DNA of 64,000 nt from Vicia villosa (lineage: Eukaryota; Streptophyta; Magnoliopsida; Fabales; Fabaceae). Made by a program: the position numbers and the translations under genes. The stretch's first letter is position 1; every line of letters starts with the position of its first letter. The stretch is taken from positions 80,573,553-80,637,552 of the forward strand of contig NC_081185.1 of assembly GCF_029867415.1 (NCBI RefSeq), given 5' to 3'. This document shows positions 59,309 to 64,000 of this stretch, in pieces. A model generated the notes under the pieces. It did no database searches. It saw nothing but the letters and a program-made list of their open reading frames with translations, and was not told the DNA's origin.

Positions 59309-60438
59309 TGTTAGAACAAGATTTGTTCTGATCAATATTCTTAGTTTTGATGATAACAATGTATATGAATTTTGTATAAGACAATGTGGTACTCTAATCC
59401 CATGCATTTTCCATTTCAGGAAATATATAAAGAGTATGCACAAATCAGCGCAAGAAGCACTGACTCAGAAGGTTCAAGTATGCAACATTAGAGCATGCTC
59501 TCGCAAGACATCAGAAGATGGTCAAGCAGAATCAGAACATGGTCTATGAAGCATCAGAAGAACTTGAGTTCAGAAGCAGAAGCACTGAAGTTCTTATGGT
59601 ATCACGCTAGAAGCACTTCAAAGTCAGAAGACAAGAAGATGCTCTGCACCAAGCTAAATGACTCTGATATTCAAACGTTGTATCTACAAAGATCAGATCA
59701 GAAGCAAGTACAAGATGACAGGCTACGCTGACTGACAAAAGGAACGTTAGAAGCTATTAAAGGCAAAGTCAGTTAAAGCATGAAAAGCAATGCTCGAGGT
59801 AGTTGACAAAAGAGTGAAACATTAAATGCAACGCTGTACGGAACATGTAACGCATTAAATTCTCCCAACGGTCATCTTCTCATGACGCCTATAAATAGAA
59901 GTTCTGATGAGAAGCTGAACACACAACTCTTACGCAAAAATACAGAAATGTTGTCAATTTGAAAAGCTCTCAAACTTCATCTTCAACCTCACTTCATTTG
60001 TAATATCTTAGTGGGAATTAAGCTTAGAACTTAAGAGAAATATCACATTTGTGATTATAGCTTATTAAGAAGCATTTCTATACTCTTGTAAGAATTTATT
60101 TTACATTGATTTGTAAAAGGTTCCTAGAGTGATCAAGTTGTGATCAGTAGACTCTAGAAGACTTAGAAGTTTCTTAGTGTTGATTTCCTAGAGTGATCAA
60201 GGTGTGATCAGAATACTCTAGAAGACTTAGAAGGTATCTAAGTGGAAAACCATTGTAATCAAGGTTGATTAGTAGATTAAATCCTTAGTTGAGGTAAATC
60301 ACTCTAAGGGGGTGGACTGGAGTAGTTTCGTTAACAACGAACCAGGATAAAAATCATTATGCAATTGTTTTTATCTTAAGAGTTTTTAAAGTCACACTTA
60401 TTCAAACCCCCAATTTCTAGGTGTTTTACTATCCTTCA
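59309..60438 (+). repeat. Element E 3' LTR
   Basis: Starts TGTTAGAACAAG and ends TTTACTATCCTTCA, about 1130 bp. Both ends are typical of SIRE/Maximus LTRs. It contains a TATA box at 59890. The 5' copy and target duplication are not in the window. Confidence 0.8.
59890..59898 (+). promoter_or_regulatory. TATA box of E LTR
   Basis: TATAAATAG about 580 bp into the LTR. Confidence 0.65.
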
Positions 60439-61351
60439 CAAACGCGTCCCCACACGTGTGTGCACGTACTGTCATGGGCCTTTTGGTCTGAAAAGCCCAG
60501 AGACGCTGGAATAAAAGGAGAAAAACGCGTTGGGACAAAGGATGAACAGTTTTGGGTGCGAAAATACATTGGAAAAGCTGGACAATTCATATTCTAAGTA
60601 AGGAGTGAAGAATTCTATGAGCTTTAGCCATTGAAGATCCTATCTCCTTAATTGATCTGTAATGTCCACAATTCAAACTATGTTTTCTGTTTTTATTATG
60701 AGCAGCTAAACCCCCCATTGCTAGGGGGTGCCCCCGATTTTCATCTGTAATGAATAAATTTATATTTTTGCAATGATAATTTGGTTTGTTCTATAATGAT
60801 TTGTTCTATTATTGTCTTATTGCTTTTTCTGTCGGACAAACAAAAATTGGTTTTGTATGATACAATTAAGCCGGACAAGCTGTTGTTCATTATCTGTCTA
60901 AGAACATATTTTAGTAGATATTACCTAGGACTAGGAATACCCTTTAATAATCAGAATATTCTTGATATTGGAAAGCTTAATGTCAGCCGTGATTTCTATA
61001 GACATAGTGATTAGGTTGAGGGATTAAAGAATTATTACCTGAGGACTTGGGAATAATTAACCTTAAGAACTGATAGTCAATTGGGCAAACCATTGTTGCA
61101 AGATATAGTTATATTTGTTGCATGATCAAATCATTTACCATCCCTAGCATCATACTCATCTCTATTCATCGTTCTATTATTCTGTATATTTACTTTATTT
61201 GCAAAACCAACCTAAACCCCTTTTGAACTTTTGTTTAATTGAAATACTGATAAAACTCTGTATCGTCAAGTAGTCCTTGAGATTTGACATTCGGGGAATT
61301 TTCCTTTATTACTACAGAGGCAAAATAGTACACTTGTTATTTTACCGATCA
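60439..61351 (+). repeat. LTR-like fragment, Ty3 (Athila/Cyclops-like), 3' part
   Basis: It ends ...CTACAGAGGCAAAATAG...TTACCGATCA, similar in style to the C LTR end (CGATCA), but no PBS follows. It has a C6-n7-G5-n2-C5 motif at 60711-60735. It may be part of the LTR in which E inserted. The family assignment is tentative. Confidence 0.4.
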
Positions 61352-63360
61352 ACTATGCTGAAGAATAAATGGATGATGATACAGGGTTTTTAATCCTCTG
61401 ATGATGCTGAATGAAATGGTATTGAGTTTTAACACAAAGAGTACATGAATTAAAGAGGTGAATTTCAAAAACTTACCTCTGAAACTGAAGGTCGTGGTGA
61501 GGGTGGAGAGCTTCTGGCTATGGATGAATGATTGCAAAATAGGACCTTGTTGATGCTATCTGGGAACTTGGATTGCTTTGAAAACCTCTGAATTAATCTA
61601 CTCGATTTCTCTTGCTTGAGCTTCAAGTAGAAATGGGAGATGGTGATTCTGCACTTACAGATGAGCTGCGACCATCTGGATAGCTTCACTACACCCTAAG
61701 GAATGTGTCTGAATGCTTTGACTTGTTTGACACCCTCTGAATTGTTCTACAGGCCTCCAGCTGACTTTGCTCCAAATTGAAAGTGAAGATGATGTTCTTG
61801 CACTTATAGAAGTGTTCCAGGTGCTTGGATCACTTCTAATGGACCTCCTTGAGATGTTTGAATACTTAGTTTCAAAGGAAAAGCTCTGGTTTGAAGAATC
61901 TGAGTCTTCTTGCCAAAGAACCTTTGAAAAACCTAAGTGTGAGAGGGAGAAGGAGAAAGAAAGAATTGGAGTTGCTTTGGTGTGTCTAATACTGAGGAGG
62001 GCACTTGTATTTATAGGCAAAGATATCTGTACAGATTGAAGAGAGTGAGCTTGCTTAGTGAGGTAGTTTTAGTTTCTTGGACATGAAGAAATTCAAAGAA
62101 TATCCCAAGTGCAATGATGAGTTCTTTGATACCACTCCCTAGCCATCGGTTTTGCTTTATCTTAAGGGAAAATTCTGATGCAGAAATGAGCTCAAATTGG
62201 TTGGGAAGAGATTCCTTTGGTGATTCACCACTTGGCCATAAATTTCCCAAAAGTAATCATTACATTATCACATGTTCTTGTTTTTGGGAATATTCTTCAA
62301 TCCTTATGCAATGATGAAAATGAATGCATGGAATCTCTACTGATGTATTATGTGTTATGTAACATCAATTGGTAGAGGCATTTGCACAATTTTGGCAAAA
62401 ACTAAAGTTGATCATGTCTTGAAATTTCACTCCATGGGCCGAAATTTGAACTAGCATAACTCTTAGCTCAATGAATTTGGAGAAGGTTGAGCATAATTTT
62501 GAAAGCCCTTAACATGTACTTCAATTCATTAGTTTGGAGTTTCTTCAAAATAATTTGGGAAATTTGTGTGAAATGGGCTTGAAGTTTGAAGAAAACTAGG
62601 TTTAAAACACATAAAATGATTGATCTCGTTTTGACCTAGTTTGAAGTGTTTATGACCTATAACTTTCAACACTCATATCTCTCAAATCATTGATCTTTTG
62701 AAAAAGTTCCATTGTGAAAAGTTGTTTTATTTTGCAAGATCTATAGCTTTCATGTTGGAAGTTTTTTTAGTTGTGTAGGTGAAATTTTGAGATCCATGAA
62801 CTAGGTCAAAACACACCAGTTTGACTTTTTGTTGACTTTTTGATCCTTGATGGATTATCTTGATTTTCTTTGGCCAAATGACTTTAATAATCATATATTG
62901 ATAATATTGATCCTTAAAAATCATGGTTTGATCCAAAACCCTAAAAGTCAAAGGTGATCTTGTACAATTGACTTTTTCCATATGAAGTGAATTCTTGGAC
63001 TTTTGTGATGAATCAAGTCATCCTCCTTAAATTAATGATAATAATGGAACATATTTAGGTAATAGAAGTTCTTGAACCATGTTTTGAGTTGTGGAGCCAT
63101 GTCCTGATTAAAAGTCAACTATCCAGATGAATTAGGTCAAAAACCCTAATTTGTAGGTCAGATGAAATTGATGACTGTGGATCATGAATTGAAGTACAAT
63201 CCCATTGGATATTGTCATAGGGATCATTTGGAGATGATTGAGCCCTTTGAGTGATGCCCTGGAGCTTTTTAGGGTTTCCCAGATGTGGGCTCTGATTTTA
63301 GTTCTTGATAAGTTCAAAACCCCAGATGTGGGCAAGAAGTCTTTCAATTGGATGTGTGGG
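61352..63360 (-). repeat. Ogre/Tat-like LTR sequence on the minus strand
   Basis: On the - strand it shows phrases typical of Ogre/Tat LTRs, such as AAAAAGTCAACAAAAAGTCAA and TTAGGGTTTTTGACC, and a TATA box at 62018-62007. No boundaries, PBS or second copy are visible, and no coding frame is supported. Confidence 0.4.
62007..62018 (-). promoter_or_regulatory. TATA box in the minus-strand LTR-like sequence
   Basis: GCCTATAAATAC followed on the - strand by a CT-rich start region. Confidence 0.5.
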
Positions 63361-64000
63361 CCATCGAAGGTTCATCGAGAATTATCGTTCGCGACATGAC
63401 TGTCCCTACCATAAAGGGGGTAGGTAGTCTCAAGGAAGGACATAATAGTCATTAAGGCAGCAGTAAGGATACCTTAGCATTCGAAGAGACTATCACCATT
63501 TTATTGAGGGACGAGATCATATTTATCGTAGGCAACTCGAAGGGACTATGATCTTTTATCGGAGGGACATGGTGATTTTGAATCGAAGGCAGCAAGCTAA
63601 GGTATCCCTTTATCCGAGGGACTTGACTATTTTTGATCGAGAAGGCAGCATAAGAGCGGTTACCTTAAAGTTGTGTGTGTGGAAATCATGTGATAGTATT
63701 CAGATATTTATCTTTGAATTTAACGTTAGCTACATTCGATTAATTATCTTGCACTCCCTACTTACTAACCACGCAGTTAATATCGTGCAGAAAAAATAAA
63801 ATGCGGAAACGTAAATGTCCTACGCTATTACAATAAACACCTGTGGGCGAGAAAATTAAAGGCAGAAAAATAAACCTAATTACTATTACAATAAAACCCT
63901 TGGAGGGTAACAGAAAATAAAAGGCAGAAAGAAAGGTAGAAAACCTTTTGTACATGGCTTTGGGGCAGATACATTATAAACCAAGAATTATAGAATAATA
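63361..64000. repeat. Unassigned Ogre-like repetitive sequence
   Basis: GAGGGACNTG and GAAGGCAGCA phrases recur (63450-63650). On the - strand, GTAATAGCGTAGGACATTTA at about 63835 resembles GTAATAGCGTAGATTTACTT at 2915 in F. No gene; boundaries unknown. Confidence 0.35.

Larger units (their letters stand above)
51596..60438 (+). mobile_element. Element E: Sirevirus-like Ty1/copia element, 3' part, degenerate
   Basis: Contains the C-terminal part of Gag, protease, integrase, RT, RNase H, an extra Sirevirus-type ORF, a polypurine tract and a 3' LTR. The 5' LTR and most of gag are missing; the open frame starts exactly at the inferred A boundary. The missing part is therefore expected left of the window, on the far side of A and F. 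Pol carries one frameshift and at least three stops. Confidence 0.8.

Noticed and set aside
61655..62250. Overlapping ORFs near the minus-strand TATA at 62007-62018
   Set aside because: Low-complexity Ser-rich or short frames in LTR-like sequence, with nothing recognisable.

Overview
The window looks like intergenic, repeat-dense DNA from a plant, most likely a legume of the pea/vetch group (Fabeae). No host gene, rRNA gene or functional tRNA gene was recognised. The evidence is Ogre/Tat-type Ty3 elements with tRNA-Arg primer sites, an Athila-type Ty3 element and a SIRE/Maximus-type Ty1 element, all of plant type. The genus is an inference from the dominance of Ogre-like sequence.

The layout is a nest of LTR retrotransposons. 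Element E (Sirevirus-like, + strand) is visible only as its 3' part, 51596-60438. Element A (Ogre-like, - strand, 3733-51595) appears to sit inside E's gag. A carries its PBS (21921-21937), a DUF7745-like ORF1, a gag-protease ORF, and a 5' LTR now split into three pieces (21942-22197, 33169-35309, 49303-51595). Three elements landed inside A, each with a perfect 5-bp target duplication: D (7852-19942, - strand, CCAGG) in ORF1, B (22198-33168, + strand, CACTT) in the LTR, and C (35310-49302, + strand, CAAAG) in the LTR. At the left edge, 1-3732 is a + strand LTR of A's own family (element F). It ends in the middle of A, so F probably inserted into A with its body left of the window. Right of E lie an LTR-like fragment (60439-61351), an Ogre/Tat-like LTR on the - strand (about 61352-63360) and unassigned Ogre-like sequence to 64000.

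Only C looks coding-competent. It has an uninterrupted 1830-residue gag-protease-RT-RNase H-integrase ORF, followed by two related ATHILA-type ORFs. A and E are broken by stops, frameshifts and insertions. B and D lack RT, RNase H and integrase, yet have nearly identical LTR pairs. They share LTR termini (TGTCATACCCCAA...GCTACA), so they were probably moved in trans by a related autonomous element not seen here. D keeps one small open gag-like ORF.

The most unusual signal is a set of short inverted repeats with a constant core and changing arms. They occur near the C and D promoters, before the third ORF of C, and as tandem arrays in the interiors of B and D. In several cases both arms have changed together. 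C also repeats a polypurine module downstream of its last ORF, and the Ogre/Tat LTRs repeat a primer-site-like 9-mer inside U5. All of this was read by eye without database searches.
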